64,000 nucleotides of DNA from Bacteroidota bacterium (GCA_016713765.1 JADJON010000003.1:620001-684000); one strand, 5' to 3'; numbered from the stretch's first letter, positions 16,718-27,972 are shown. Notes: generated by a model from the letters alone, not told the origin. Made by a program: numbers and translations.

Positions 16718-18244
16718 TTAGTGCTTGAAGTGGCGGATACCCGTCATGACCATGGCCATCTCATGCGCCTCGCAGTAGTCGACCGACTCCTGGTCTTTAA
16801 TGGAACCGCCGGGCTGTACAACCGAACGAATGCCGGCCTCACAAGCGATCTGAACACAGTCGGGGAACGGGAAGAACGCGTCGCTGGCCATCACCGCGCC
16901 ATCAAGTGAAAAACCGAAGTGACGAGCCTTGGCAATGGCCTGCTGCAAAGCGTCTACGCGCGATGTCTGACCAGTGCCACTGGCCAGTAACTGGCGGTCT
17001 TTGGCCAAGACAATCGTATTCGATTTGGTGTGTTTGACCACTTTGTTCGCGAACACCAGGTCACGTAATTCAGCAGCCGTCGGCACTTTGCGGGTCATCG
17101 GCTTCATTTGTTCGGCCGTTTCGGTCGAAACATCGCGATCCTGCTCCGCAACCCCGTTCAGGATGGTCCGGAACTGCCGGGGCGGAAGAGAAAACTGCTT
17201 CTGTATCAATATGATACGATTCTTTTTTTGCTTCAGGATCTCCAGTGCTCCGGCATTGTAGGCCGGCGCGATGCAAACTTCGAAGAAGAGGTCGTGCATG
17301 GCCTGGGCGACGGGTTCGGTCACTTCCCGGTTACACACAAGAATGCCGCCGAACGCGGAAACAGGATCACCGGCTAATGCTGCTTTCCAGGCATCCAGCA
17401 GGAGGTCCCGACTGGCAACCCCGCAGGCATTGTTGTGCTTGAGAATGGCGAACGTCGGTTCGTCAAACTCCGCGATCAGGGCTACGGCCGCATCGATATC
17501 GAGCAGGTTATTGTAAGAGATCTCTTTACCATGCACCTGGTCGAAGAACGCATCGAAACTGCCGAAGAAGCGTGCCTGCTGATGAGGATTCTCCCCGTAG
17601 CGAAGTCCGCGCGATTCGAGGATGCTTTGCGCGAAAGCGGGAACTGCCGCGGTACGGTTGAAATACTGAAAGATGGCCGTATCGTAATGCGAGGACGTCA
17701 GGAAAGCTTGTGCCGCAAAGCGCTTCCGGTCATCCAGCGAGCTGCGACCGGAGCTGTGTTCGAGGATCTTCAACAGATCCGTGTATTGTTCACGGGAAGA
17801 AACGATCAGCACATCGTTGAAGTTCTTAGCACCAGCCCGGATCAGGGAGATCCCACCGATGTCTATTTTTTCGATGATGTCGGACTCCCCTGCTCCGGAC
17901 GTAACAGTCTGTTCGAACGGATACAAATCAACGATCACGAGGTCGATATCCGGAATGGCATATTCGGCTACCTCCGCGACATCGTTTTCGTGGCCGCGAC
18001 GGCTCAGGATACCGCCAAAAACCTTCGGATGAAGGGTCTTGACCCGGCCGCCAAGGATCGAGGGATAATTGGTCAATTGCTCCACTGGAACGACCGGAAT
18101 GCCCATTTTTTCAATAAAATCCTGGGTTCCGCCGGTGCTGTAGAGGGTTACACCCAACTCATGCAACCTGCGAACGATCGGTTCGAGGCCGTCTTTGTGA
18201 TAGACTGAGATCAGGGCGCTACCGATCTTTTTTTCGCTGGACAT
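16718..18244 (-). CDS. purH: Bifunctional AICAR transformylase/IMP cyclohydrolase
   Basis: 508 residues. Domain 1 (about 1-200) is the IMP cyclohydrolase (MGS-like fold; STGGTQDFI, GGRVKTLHPKVFGGIL), domain 2 the AICAR formyltransferase (RYGENPHQQARFF, KHNNACGVAS, SDAFFPFPD). It catalyses the last two steps of IMP synthesis in the cytoplasm. The ATG at 18244 starts the standard SSEKKIGSALISVYHKDGL N-terminus; the open frame further upstream is ignored because a TAnnTTTG box lies at 18266-18273. It heads the cluster ending in rodA. Confidence 0.96.
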   Translation of the reverse strand: MSSEKKIGSALISVYHKDGLEPIVRRLHELGVTLYSTGGTQDFIEKMGIPVVPVEQLTNYPSILGGRVKTLHPKVFGGILSRRGHENDVAEVAEYAIPDIDLVIVDLYPFEQTVTSGAGESDIIEKIDIGGISLIRAGAKNFNDVLIVSSREQYTDLLKILEHSSGRSSLDDRKRFAAQAFLTSSHYDTAIFQYFNRTAAVPAFAQSILESRGLRYGENPHQQARFFGSFDAFFDQVHGKEISYNNLLDIDAAVALIAEFDEPTFAILKHNNACGVASRDLLLDAWKAALAGDPVSAFGGILVCNREVTEPVAQAMHDLFFEVCIAPAYNAGALEILKQKKNRIILIQKQFSLPPRQFRTILNGVAEQDRDVSTETAEQMKPMTRKVPTAAELRDLVFANKVVKHTKSNTIVLAKDRQLLASGTGQTSRVDALQQAIAKARHFGFSLDGAVMASDAFFPFPDCVQIACEAGIRSVVQPGGSIKDQESVDYCEAHEMAMVMTGIRHFKH

Positions 18245-18265
18245 GAAGGGTGTTTTTGGCTGGGG

Positions 18266-18273
18266 CAAAGGTA
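18266..18273 (-). promoter_or_regulatory. -7 box (TACCTTTG) of purH
   Basis: TACCTTTG on the minus strand, 21 bases before the purH ATG. Confidence 0.6.
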
Positions 18274-18361
18274 GAAAATTCGGGCCCTGCCCTTTCCGGA
18301 ATTCAACTGCATCCACGACGTTAATTTGCGTTAAGTATCCATCGGCCGAAGTTGCGCTGCT

Positions 18362-18369
18362 TACATTTG
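18362..18369 (+). promoter_or_regulatory. -7 box (TACATTTG) five bases before the permease ATG
   Basis: Exact TAnnTTTG at 18362-18369, ATG at 18375. A start site 4-6 bases after the box would coincide with the ATG, implying a leaderless mRNA. Confidence 0.55.
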
Positions 18370-18374
18370 CCTCA

Positions 18375-19640
18375 ATGTCGCGCTTCCGCATTTTCTTACG
18401 CCTTTTCAGGGAAAGTTTCCTCTTCGCCTTCGAAGCTTTGCGCGTCAATAAACTACGTACCCTCCTTTCGTTACTGGGCATCACCATTGGCATTTTTGCC
18501 ATCATCTCGGTTTTCACCGTCACGGATGCCCTCGAGCGGAAGATCCGTTCCGATGTGGAATCACTCGGCGACAATGTCATTTACATCCAGAAATGGCCCT
18601 GGGTGCCGGAGGGCGGAGAAGAATACCCCTGGTGGAAATACATGAACCGACCCTTGCCCGGTTACAAGGAAATGACCGAGGTAGGTAGAAAGGCCGAGTC
18701 GGCAGGAATCCTGGCGTATGTCGCTACGCTCGGCGGACAGGTGATCAAATACAAAAGTTCATCGGTCGAAAACGCTACCGTACTGGCGGTATCACACGAT
18801 TACGACCTGATCAAGAGCATGGAATTGACCGCCGGACGCTACTTCACGGAGTCCGAATCCGCCGGCGGTCGCCCCCTGGCCCTCCTGGGTTCCAGTGTTG
18901 CTGATGCGCTCTTCCCGAACGGCGACGCGGTAGGAAAGGAAATTTCGGTGAGAGGATACAAGTTCGCTGTGATCGGCACGATTGAAAAGGAAGGTTCGAG
19001 CATGGTGGACAACTCGAACGACAACAACGTCATCATCCCCGTCAATTACGCGCGCAACATCATCAACCTGCGATCCGACCAGATCGATCCGTTCATCATG
19101 GTCAAAGCGCGTGAACAGGTCCCGACGCAGGAAATGAAAGAAGACCTGCGCGGCGCGATGCGCTCCATCCGACGTATTCACCCGAAGGAGGAAGACGATT
19201 TCGCCTTGAATGAGACGAGCCTGCTTACCAACAGCCTCCAATCACTCTTCTCCACCCTCGGACTTGCGGGATGGATCATCGGAGGATTCTCGATTCTAGT
19301 AGGCGGCTTCGGTATCGCCAACATCATGTTCGTTTCGGTGAAGGAACGGACCCACATCATCGGTATCCAAAAATCGCTGGGTTCGAAAAATTACTTCATC
19401 CTCCTGCAATTTCTGATTGAAGCGGTGGTGCTCTGCATCTTCGGCGGATTGATCGGCCTGCTGCTGGTCTATGGCCTGACCTCCGTAGCCAGCAGCATGA
19501 CCGGTTTCGACCTTTCGCTGACAGCCGCCAATGTTTTCATGGGACTGATCATCTCCGCGACGATCGGTATCATCAGCGGTTTCGTTCCTGCCCATCAGGC
19601 TTCTCGGATGAATCCGGTCGACGCGATCCGGGCTAACTGA
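18375..19640 (+). CDS. MacB/FtsX-type ABC transporter permease
   Basis: 421 residues: N-terminal membrane helix (about 28-50, LLSLLGITIGIFAIISVFTV), a large periplasmic MacB-PCD domain (about 55-280) and three C-terminal helices of the FtsX domain (GGFGIANIMFVSVKERTHIIGIQKSLG is the typical cytoplasmic loop). Such permeases couple a cytoplasmic ATPase to periplasmic work (lipoprotein or peptide export, mechanotransmission). The partner ATPase and adaptor are not adjacent. The start was chosen by the membrane topology and by the -7 box five bases upstream. Confidence 0.9.
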   Translation: MSRFRIFLRLFRESFLFAFEALRVNKLRTLLSLLGITIGIFAIISVFTVTDALERKIRSDVESLGDNVIYIQKWPWVPEGGEEYPWWKYMNRPLPGYKEMTEVGRKAESAGILAYVATLGGQVIKYKSSSVENATVLAVSHDYDLIKSMELTAGRYFTESESAGGRPLALLGSSVADALFPNGDAVGKEISVRGYKFAVIGTIEKEGSSMVDNSNDNNVIIPVNYARNIINLRSDQIDPFIMVKAREQVPTQEMKEDLRGAMRSIRRIHPKEEDDFALNETSLLTNSLQSLFSTLGLAGWIIGGFSILVGGFGIANIMFVSVKERTHIIGIQKSLGSKNYFILLQFLIEAVVLCIFGGLIGLLLVYGLTSVASSMTGFDLSLTAANVFMGLIISATIGIISGFVPAHQASRMNPVDAIRAN

Positions 19641-19719
19641 TCAGGGTTTTCAACAGCTGTGGTGACAAATTCACCCGCAAAGGGCGCGGTTTTAAAGGGG
19701 CTCCGGGACTTGTTTTTCC

Positions 19720-19727
19720 TAAGTTTG
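19720..19727 (+). promoter_or_regulatory. -7 box (TAAGTTTG) before the deacetylase-like gene
   Basis: Exact TAnnTTTG, 11 bases before the ATG at 19739. Confidence 0.55.
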
Positions 19728-19738
19728 TGCTCCACGCT

Positions 19739-21685
19739 ATGCCCAATTTCGCAGGAATACCTCACTTGCCTCATTTCAAGTCCATCGCACACGGACTGTT
19801 CTTTCTCCTTCTCGCGACACTGATCATCACTACCGGTTGCGGCTCCGATCGGGAAGGGGATGAGATCGGCGCTCTGCAACAGACCGAATACCCGGAGACG
19901 TATGACGTCCGGAAAAATGAGTTTTACCAGATCCCGGGTGCCCGCGGACCGGAAGACAAATCCGTCCTGGCCGAACGTGTTCCCACCCGCTGGCAGAAAT
20001 ACTCCGGAGGCGCCGATAGTCGCCTCTGCGTCCTCCTGACCGACACGGCTTCCTCCTGGCTCGGTGTCGCGCATGGCCTGAAATCGTTCGGCATCCCGTT
20101 CAGCATCACCACCGACTACCGCGTCGCGCTGCAACATAAGGTCGTTATGGCGTACCCGGTGATCTCCGGAGCGGCACTGGCACCGGATGCTTTGCAGGCA
20201 CTAGCCGCCTATCCGCGCAGTGGCGGCACCTTGATCGGCATCCAGGTTCTCGGAGCCTTGAACGAAGTGTTCGGATTCAAAGAGCCGGTTCCCTCCCGCC
20301 AGCATTTCGAAGTCAACATCGTCAACGACAGTTCCGCCATTACAGGAGAATTCACCGACCCGAAGGAGTTGCGCATTTCCCTCGGCAACAAAGAGCGTTT
20401 CAAGGAAACCATCGGTACGTACAGCTATAGCGGCAACCAATTGCCCGCACTCGCGGTGTACGAAGACAAGTCCGCCGCCGTCTCCTACAAATTGTATGAA
20501 GGCGGGGCCGCGTATGCCTTCGGATTCGACATCGGTTATTTCATTCTAAAGGGACACAACAACCGGCACGAAGATTTCCATCACAACGTCGTCAACGAGT
20601 TCGAACCTTCGATCGATGTGATCATGCGCATGATCCGGAACATCTACCTCTCCGGCAACCCGGATGCCGCCTGGATTCCCACGGTACCGTACTTCAAGAA
20701 TCTCTCCGTTGTCATCACGCACAACGTCAACTTCGGAAAAGCGCTGGATGAATCCGTCGAGTACGCCCGCAAGGAGCGTGAAGCCGGCATGCTCTCGACC
20801 TACTTCATCCAGACCAAATACATCAACGACCGCAGTCCGTTCATCCTTTCCAAGGACGAAGACCTCACCCACCTCAAACAGATCCATGCCGTTGGTCATG
20901 ACCTGCAGAGCAATTCCGTGATCGGCTCGCCCTTGTTCGATCAGTTCGAACAGGGAACCGGCGACGAGACCTACCCGGATTACAAGCCTTACGTCATGGC
21001 CTGGGACAAAACGTACCACGGTACGATCTTCGGCGAAATGCGTGTCAGCCGTTACCTCATCGATCGCATCGTGCCGGGCAACCAGACGCTGGCATTCCGC
21101 AATTCCTACCTCTACACGCCCTTCACCTACCCACAAAGCCTGCTCGCAACTGGTTACCGCTTCAGTTCATCGGTCGCGGCGAATGCGCACCTGACCCATC
21201 TCCCCTTCCAGTTGAATTACAACCGAGAGTTCGACTCCGAACTGGAAGCGTTTGAATTCCCGGTTACGGACGACGATGAACTCCCGCCCTACAACATCAC
21301 ACGGGCGCAATCCGCCATCCGGCTGGCGAAGAAAATCGCCCGCTACGGCGGTTGCTTTATCGGACAGGTTCACCCGAACGCACTCGGCTGGAAAGTCCAG
21401 AAAGCGTTCTACGATGATCTGAAAGACGAAGCCTGGTTTGGTACACTTCGGGATTTCGGTCTGTGGTGGACTGCCCGCAATGAAGTCAGCATCGACATCA
21501 CGCGCGAAGGCGCTCAACGGGTTGTTACAGTCAATGTGCCCAAACGGATGGAAGGCCTCGCGATCATGCTACCGATCCGCTCCACACCGGTAGCGGTCAC
21601 TGGCGGCGGAAAATACTCCGTCGACGGCAAGCTGATCATCTTCGAATTGGCGGAAGGCACCATTCGGATCACCCTGAATAACTAA
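19739..21685 (+). CDS. Lipoprotein with polysaccharide deacetylase-like fold
   Basis: 648 residues; signal peptide with lipobox TTGC (Cys about 34). The first half (about 90-280) looks like a glutamine-amidotransferase/GATase1-like alpha/beta region. The second half has NodB-like features: SVVITHNVNFG about residue 320, then AVGHDLQSNS, where deacetylases have H-S/T-x-x-H, and a C-terminal beta domain. Key catalytic Asp and His residues are not all convincing, so enzymatic activity is uncertain. Probably acts on surface or extracellular glycans. It ends seven bases from the convergent mfd stop. Confidence 0.55.
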   Translation: MPNFAGIPHLPHFKSIAHGLFFLLLATLIITTGCGSDREGDEIGALQQTEYPETYDVRKNEFYQIPGARGPEDKSVLAERVPTRWQKYSGGADSRLCVLLTDTASSWLGVAHGLKSFGIPFSITTDYRVALQHKVVMAYPVISGAALAPDALQALAAYPRSGGTLIGIQVLGALNEVFGFKEPVPSRQHFEVNIVNDSSAITGEFTDPKELRISLGNKERFKETIGTYSYSGNQLPALAVYEDKSAAVSYKLYEGGAAYAFGFDIGYFILKGHNNRHEDFHHNVVNEFEPSIDVIMRMIRNIYLSGNPDAAWIPTVPYFKNLSVVITHNVNFGKALDESVEYARKEREAGMLSTYFIQTKYINDRSPFILSKDEDLTHLKQIHAVGHDLQSNSVIGSPLFDQFEQGTGDETYPDYKPYVMAWDKTYHGTIFGEMRVSRYLIDRIVPGNQTLAFRNSYLYTPFTYPQSLLATGYRFSSSVAANAHLTHLPFQLNYNREFDSELEAFEFPVTDDDELPPYNITRAQSAIRLAKKIARYGGCFIGQVHPNALGWKVQKAFYDDLKDEAWFGTLRDFGLWWTARNEVSIDITREGAQRVVTVNVPKRMEGLAIMLPIRSTPVAVTGGGKYSVDGKLIIFELAEGTIRITLNN

Positions 21686-21691
21686 GCTGGT

Positions 21692-24600
21692 TTACTGTTC
21701 CGGATACGCGAGGATTTCGCGCAACACCGCGTTGGCATCGTCGACGCCCGGTACCGACTGAATCGTGATGGACAATTTGTCCTTCTCTTCTTTCAAGCGG
21801 CAACGGTTCGGATGCTTTTGCACATACCGGATCATGCGCATGAAAGCGATGGATTGGTAAAAAGGTGACTGCTGGTTGGTCACGAAGTTGCCGAAGAAGC
21901 GGCTGTTCTTCAATTGAATCTTCTCGAACCCAAGCTCCTCCGCGAGCCAGCGCAAACGGATCGTGTTAAGTAATTCGCTCGCCGGCTTGGGCAAGGGACC
22001 AAACCGGTCGCGCAATTGCGCCTCATAGGCAACCAATTGCTCTTCACCGACCAGGCTGTCGATCTCTTTATACAACTGCAAACGCTCGGTCACGCTGTTC
22101 ACATAGTCGGACGGCAACCGGATCTCCAGGTCAGTATCGATCTGGCAGTCCTGTACGAACTTCCGCTTCTCTTTGATCTCCTCCGAGAACAGGTCGGAAA
22201 ATTCCGTTTCCTTCAACTCCTGAATCGCCTCGTCAAGGATCTTGTGGTACATCTCATAACCGATCTCGGAGATGAACCCGCTTTGTTCTCCGCCCAGCAT
22301 ATTGCCCGCACCCCGGATATCGAGGTCGCGCATCGCGATGTTGAATCCGGAACCAAGGTCCGAGAACTCCTCGATGGCTTTCAGTCGCTGACGCGCCTCG
22401 GAAGTCAGGACCGTAGCCGGCGGAGCAAGCAGGTAGCAGAATGCCTTCTTGTTCGATCGGCCTACACGTCCACGCATCTGGTGCAGATCGCTCAGACCGA
22501 AATGGTGCGCCTGGTTGATGATGATCGTGTTCGCATTCGGAATATCGAGACCCGATTCGATGATCGTGGTAGAAACCAATACATCCAATTCCCCTTCGAT
22601 GAAGGAGAGGAGTACTTCTTCCAACTGCTCTCCACTCAACTGGCCATGCCCTACTCCAACCCGGACATCCGGGACGAGTTTCCGGATCATTTCAGCCAGA
22701 TCATAGATGTCGCTCACCCGGTTGTGGACAAAGAATACCTGCCCGCCGCGGGATAATTCGAAGTTGATCGCTTCCCGGATGATCTCGTCCTTGAAGGTGT
22801 GCAACTCCGTGGTCACCGGATAACGGTTTGGCGGCGGTGTATTGATAATGCTGAGGTCACGCGCACCCATGAGCGAGAATTGCAGCGTCCGGGGAATGGG
22901 CGTAGCCGTAAGCGTCAGCGTATCGACATTCACCCGCATCGCCTTCAGCTTCTCCTTGCTCGCGACACCGAACTTTTGCTCCTCGTCGATCACCATCAGC
23001 CCGAGGTCGCGGAACTTCACGTCCTTGCTCAACAGGCGATGGGTCCCGATGATGATGTCGATCTTGCCTTGTACAAGATGCTCAAGAGTTTCCTTTTGTT
23101 TGGCGGCACTTTTGAATCGGTTGATATAATCGACGGTCACTGGGAAATCCTTCAGCCGTTCCCGGAACGTATTGTAGTGTTGCAGCGCGAGGATTGTCGT
23201 TGGCACGAGCACGGCCACTTGTTTCCCGTCCGTCACTGCCTTGAAGGCCGCGCGCAACGCGACTTCCGTCTTCCCGAATCCGACGTCTCCGCAGATCAGC
23301 CGGTCCATCGGATAGGGACGCTCCATGTCTTTCTTTACATCGCGCGTCGACTTCACCTGATCAGGCGTATCCTCGTAAATGAAACTGGCCTCCAATTCGT
23401 TCTGTAGATACGTATCCGGTTGAAAAGCGAATCCTTTGGTCGCGCGACGCTTCGCATACAACTGGATCAGGTCCTTGGCAATGTCCTTGACCTTCTTCTT
23501 CGTCTTCTGCTTCAGCGTGCTCCAGGCGGTGCTGCCGAGTTTGTGTAACGAGGGCGTAGTCCCTTCTTTACCGGTATACTTGGCGATCCGGTGGAGGGAA
23601 TGAATGCTGACGTAGAGGATGTCGTTGTCCTTGTACACCAACCGCACCGCCTCCTGCGGCTTGCCATTCACCAGGATGGTCTCCAGGCCGGCGAAACGGC
23701 CGATGCCATGATCGATATGCGTAACGAAGTCGCCGGGTTTCAGCGCATAGAGTTCCTTTAACGTGATCGCCTCGCTCCGGCTGTAATTCTTCCGCATCCG
23801 GAAGCGGTGGTACCGGTCGAAGATCTGGTGATCGGTATAACAGGCGAGGTTCAGGTCCTCATCGATGAATCCTTCGTGTAACGAGAGTAAGAGGGATGTG
23901 AACTCCACATGCCCTTTGATACCGTGCTTCTTCTCGAGGTCTTCGAAGATGGCGTAAAGGCGCTCGATCTGACGGGCGGAATCCGCAAACAACACGTTCG
24001 TCAGTCCTTTCCGCTTGTTCTCCTGAAGGTTGGCGATCAACAGGTTGAAGTTCTTATTGAACGAAGGTTGCGGGTGCAGCTTGAACTTCCAGGCATGGTC
24101 TTCCGGAAAACGGAATCGCTTCCCGAACTCCACCGTCGTGAACTTCGCCCAACGCTCTTCCTGCTCCGGGGCCGGCTCGAAGACCAGATCCAGTTGCTCC
24201 GGCTCATAGGTCTTCTCTGCCGCCACCAACTGTTTGACCTTGCTCAGGCCTGTTTCCAGTGCAGACAAGGCCGCGCCCGCGTCGCGGAACCAGACGGCGG
24301 TATTGCCAGAAATGAACTCGAAGAACGAGGATCGGCTCTCTTCCAGCAACTTCGTCTGAACATTCGGCATGATCATGACGTGATGCATGGCCTGCACCGA
24401 CAACTGGCTCTCCGGGTCGAACGTCCGGATACTTTCCACTTCATCACCGAAGAACTCTACCCGATAGGGCAGTTCGTTGGCAAAGAGAGAATATCCACGA
24501 TTCCGCCGCGTACGGAAAATTCGCCCGCCTGCGCAACGAAATCGACACTTTCAAAGCCATGGTGTAATAGGAACTCTGTGATGAAATCGGTGGAGATCTT

Positions 24601-25047
24601 CTCCCCCACACGTAACTCAATGCTGTTTTGTTCCAGGTTGCGTTTGGTGACAACCCGCTCCGCAATCGCTTCCGGATAGGTCACGACCAAGGTCCGGCTT
24701 CCGCGGTTGATGCGGCTGAGGACTTCCGCACGCAACAGAATGTTACCATTGTCCGGATCGTCGAGTTGGAAGGATTTCTTGTAGGATGCCGGAAAGAACA
24801 ACAAGGCTTCTTGTCCCAACAATTGCTCCAGATCATTCAGGAAATACGAAGCATCTTCCCGGTCATTCAGTACGAACAACATCGGGACTTCGGTCGATCC
24901 GGCAACGGCTGCTGCAACGACTGCATCGGCTGATCCCAACAAGCCGTGTAAATGAAGATGAACGCGCTCAGGCTGACCCAGGCGCGCACTCAGAGAAACG
25001 ACGGAAGGCCGGGAGCGGTAGGCGCCCAGCAATTCTTCAACGGTCAC
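21692..25047 (-). CDS. mfd: Transcription-repair coupling factor Mfd, interrupted by one frameshift
   Basis: Two pieces, 24457 to about 25047 and 21692-24439, join into one protein of about 1118 residues when one T is added to the T3 run at 24482-24484 (giving DILSFANELPYRVEFFGDEVES). Visible domains: UvrB-like N-terminus, RNA-polymerase-interaction domain (LKPGDFVTHIDHGIGRFAGLE), helicase motifs GDVGFGKTEVA and DEEQKFG, the HNRVSDIYDLA region and a TRCF C-terminal domain. Mfd removes stalled polymerase and recruits UvrA. The start is uncertain: GTG at 25047 gives TVEELLGAYRSRP; TTG at 25053 is also possible. The indel is most likely a sequencing error. Confidence 0.92.
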
Positions 25048-25122
25048 AGGCAATGTGCCGGCTTGAAATACCGGCGCTGCGAAGGTCGGAATTGGAACGC
25101 AATCGCCCTAACAGGAAACGCC

Positions 25123-26144
25123 TTAACTGGCGGTAACCGGCGAGTAGCGCGACATGTACTCCTCTGCCATCGTCACCATGTCTGCGCTGCCGATGAAAAG
25201 CGGCGTGCGCTGGTGCAGGGAAGTTGGCTGAACGTCGAGGATACGGCGGAAGCCGTCGGAAGCCTTTCCACCGGCCTGCTCGATGATGAAAGCCAATGGA
25301 TTGCATTCGTAAAGCAGACGGAGTTTGCCTTTCGGCGATTTGTGCGTGGACGGGTAAATGAAAACGCCGCCTTTCAACAGGTTGCGGTGAAAATCAGCCA
25401 CCAGCGATCCGATGTACCGACTGGAGTACGGCCGCTCGGTCGCCGAATCGATCTCCTGGCAATACTTGATGTACTTCTTAACACCGTCGGGGAAATGCGC
25501 GTAGTTGCCTTCGTTGATCGAATAGATCTTGCCTGATTTCGGGCACTTCATGTCAGGGTGCGAGAGGCAAAATTCCCCAATACTGGGATCCAACGTGAAG
25601 CCGTTGACACCCTTACCGGTCGTGTAGACCAACATGGTTGATGATCCGTAGATGATATAGCCGGCGGCGACCTGCTCGGTTCCCGCTGCAGGTAATCGGT
25701 CTCCTCCACGATCCCGCCGAAGGAGGTACGGCGATAGATCGAGAAGATCGTACCGATCGAAACGTTCACGTCGATGTTGGATGAACCATCAAGCGGATCG
25801 ACGCACACCACATACTTCGCGTTCTTGGACACTTCCGAATCGATGTTGATCAAGCCTTCGTTCTCTTCGGACGCCACAGCGCAGGTTTCACCGCCTGCAC
25901 TCAAAGCCGAGATGAACTGCTCGTTGGCAAAAACGTCCAGTTTCTTCACTTCTTCCCCCTGCACATTCATGGTTCCGAATTCACCCAGGATGTCCACCAG
26001 GCCGGCCTTGTTCACTTCCCGGTTCACCACCTTGGCTGCAATACCGATATCGCGCAGCAAGCGGGAAAGCTCCCCTTTGGCATACGGAAAATCGGATTGG
26101 CGTTCGATAATGAACTGACCGAGCGTGGTGACGAGTCTTTTCAT
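25123..26144 (-). CDS. fbp: Class I fructose-1,6-bisphosphatase, interrupted by one frameshift
   Basis: Pieces 25635-26144 and 25123-25680 join into 340 residues if one G is restored to the G3 run at 25682-25684 (minus strand), giving the continuous [19 protein letters not shown]. Landmarks: [25 protein letters not shown] (metal and sugar phosphate site), [22 protein letters not shown] and the C-terminal [16 protein letters not shown]. The enzyme removes the 1-phosphate in gluconeogenesis. Total length is right for the family, and both halves are well conserved, so a real pseudogene is unlikely. Confidence 0.93.
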
Positions 26145-26264
26145 AAGGGCTTTTTCAATGCGGGCTCAAATATCGGAAAAACGGAGGAACATGAAGGAAG
26201 ACAAAAATCAGGTCAATCGTTGATATTTCGTCAGTCAAAAGCCGCGCTCATTGCGCCGACTCCT

Positions 26265-26272
26265 TACTTTTG
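26265..26272 (+). promoter_or_regulatory. -7 box (TACTTTTG) seven bases before serA
   Basis: Exact TAnnTTTG; ATG at 26280. Expected start site within a base or two of the ATG, so a leaderless or nearly leaderless mRNA. Confidence 0.55.
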
Positions 26273-26279
26273 AAGGCTT

Positions 26280-27505
26280 ATGCAAACTTCCTATCCCCGG
26301 GAAAAAGTGCGCGTTCTGCTCCTGGAAGGCGTACACCCCTCCGCGGTCCGCATGTTCCGCGATCACGGTTACAGCCAGGTTGAATCCGTGACCGGCGCTC
26401 TCAGCGAAAGCGAGTTGTGTAAAATGGTCAAGGACGTTCATTTGTTGGGCATCCGTTCCAAAACCCAACTCACCAAAAAGGTCCTGGAATCCGCTGATCG
26501 CCTTTTGGCAGTTGGTGCTTTTTGTATCGGGACCAACCAGATCGATCTTCCAACCGCTACCGGACTTGGTATCGCGGTATTCAACTCCCCGTTCTCCAAC
26601 ACCCGGTCCGTAGCGGAACTGGTGATCGCTCATTGTATCAGCCTCCTGCGCCGCGTCCCGGAAAAAGCGAAGCCGCGCATAAAGGCGAATGGCTGAAGTC
26701 GCACGAGAATTGCTTCGAAGTGCGCGGAAAGACGCTCGGAATTGTCGGCTATGGCCACATCGGCTCCCAGGTATCAGTCCTTGCGGAAGGCATGGGCATG
26801 CAGGTCATCTTTTACGATGTGGAACCTAAACTCAGCCTGGGCAACGCGCAGTCCGTCCGATCCCTCGACGACCTCTTGCGAAAATCGGATATCGTGACCC
26901 TTCATGTTCCGGGAGGTGCGGGCACCAAAAACCTGCTGAACGCGGCTCGTTTCGCCAAAATGAAAAAAGGCGCGACCCTGATCAACTACAGTCGGGGTGA
27001 TGTCATCGATCTTGAAGCCCTGGCGAAAGCAATTCGCAACGGACACATCCTCGGCGCTGCAGTAGATGTGTTTCCCTATGAACCCAAGAACAACAAGGAA
27101 GCGTTTGAAACGCCATTGCAGGGTTTACCGAACGTGATCCTTACTCCCCACATCGGCGGATCAACGCACGAAGCCCAGGCCAGCATCGGCCTGGACGTCG
27201 CCGGCAAACTGGTACAGTACCTCGAAACCGGTACCAGCGTCGGATCCTTGAGCGTTCCACCCTTGACTCTTCCGGTACAACAGGACACGCACCGCATCCT
27301 CCACATCCACGCCAACCGGCCCGGTGTCCTCGGCGAAATCAACAGCAAGCTCTCCAAATTGAACGTCAACATCCTCGGGCAATACCTGCAAACCAACGAA
27401 CGTATCGGCTATGTAGTAACCGATATGGACAAACGCACATCGTCCAAGGCATTGGAAGCGCTGAAGAAAGTCAAGCATACCATTCGCGTCCGCAACCTGT
27501 ATTGA
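26280..27505 (+). CDS. serA: D-3-phosphoglycerate dehydrogenase with ACT domain, interrupted by one frameshift
   Basis: Frame 26280-26696 continues in the next frame to 27505 when one A is added to the A5 run at 26662-26666, yielding 408 residues (E. coli SerA type). N-terminal substrate domain, NAD-binding GIVGYGHIGSQ, catalytic R-G-D (INYSRGD), E and the H of TPHIGGST, then a C-terminal ACT domain (about 335-408, HANRPGVLGEINSKLSKLNVNI) for serine feedback inhibition. First step of serine synthesis. The stop overlaps the next ATG by one base. Confidence 0.93.
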
Positions 27506-27972
27506 TGGCGAACTTGCAACCATTTATCATCCGTCCGGCGCGTGCAGCGGATGTACCCGCGATGTTCGCGCTGGTAAAGGAACTGGCACTCTTCGAAAAA
27601 GCGCCAGAACAGGTTACCAATTCCGAAGCGGACATGCTCCGCGACGGATTTGGGGAACAACCCGTGTTCCGCTCATTGGTTGCTGAATGCGAGGGCCAGG
27701 TCGTGGGGCTGGCCATCTTCTTCGTAAAGTACTCCACCTGGAAGGGTAAAGGCCTCTACCTCGATGACCTCATCGTTACAGAAACGTACCGCGGCCGCGG
27801 CATTGGACTGGCACTGCTCAAGGCCTACCTCGAAGAAGCCCGACGCTCCGGTGCCCGCCAGGTGCACTGGCAAGTCCTCGACTGGAACCAACCCGCGATC
27901 GACCTCTACAAGAAAATGGGCGCAAGTTTGGAAGCGGAATGGTTGGATTGCAAGATGAATGTTGGTGAATAG
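27505..27972 (+). CDS. GNAT family N-acetyltransferase
   Basis: 155 residues with the full GNAT fold: FIIRPARAADVPAMF at the start and the acetyl-CoA loop R-G-R-G-I-G-L-A at about 92-99, then WQVLDWNQPAIDLYKKMGA. Similar to the diamine/spermidine acetyltransferase-like group, though the substrate is not certain. Its ATG overlaps the serA stop (TGATG), so the two are co-translated. The last codons and the TAG stop lie within the first unit of heptamer array D. Confidence 0.85.
   Translation: MANLQPFIIRPARAADVPAMFALVKELALFEKAPEQVTNSEADMLRDGFGEQPVFRSLVAECEGQVVGLAIFFVKYSTWKGKGLYLDDLIVTETYRGRGIGLALLKAYLEEARRSGARQVHWQVLDWNQPAIDLYKKMGASLEAEWLDCKMNVGE

Noticed and set aside
18245..18580. N-terminal extension of purH by 112 codons
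   Set aside because: It crosses the -7 boxes of purH and of the divergent permease and has no similarity to PurH; the ATG at 18244 gives the standard N-terminus.
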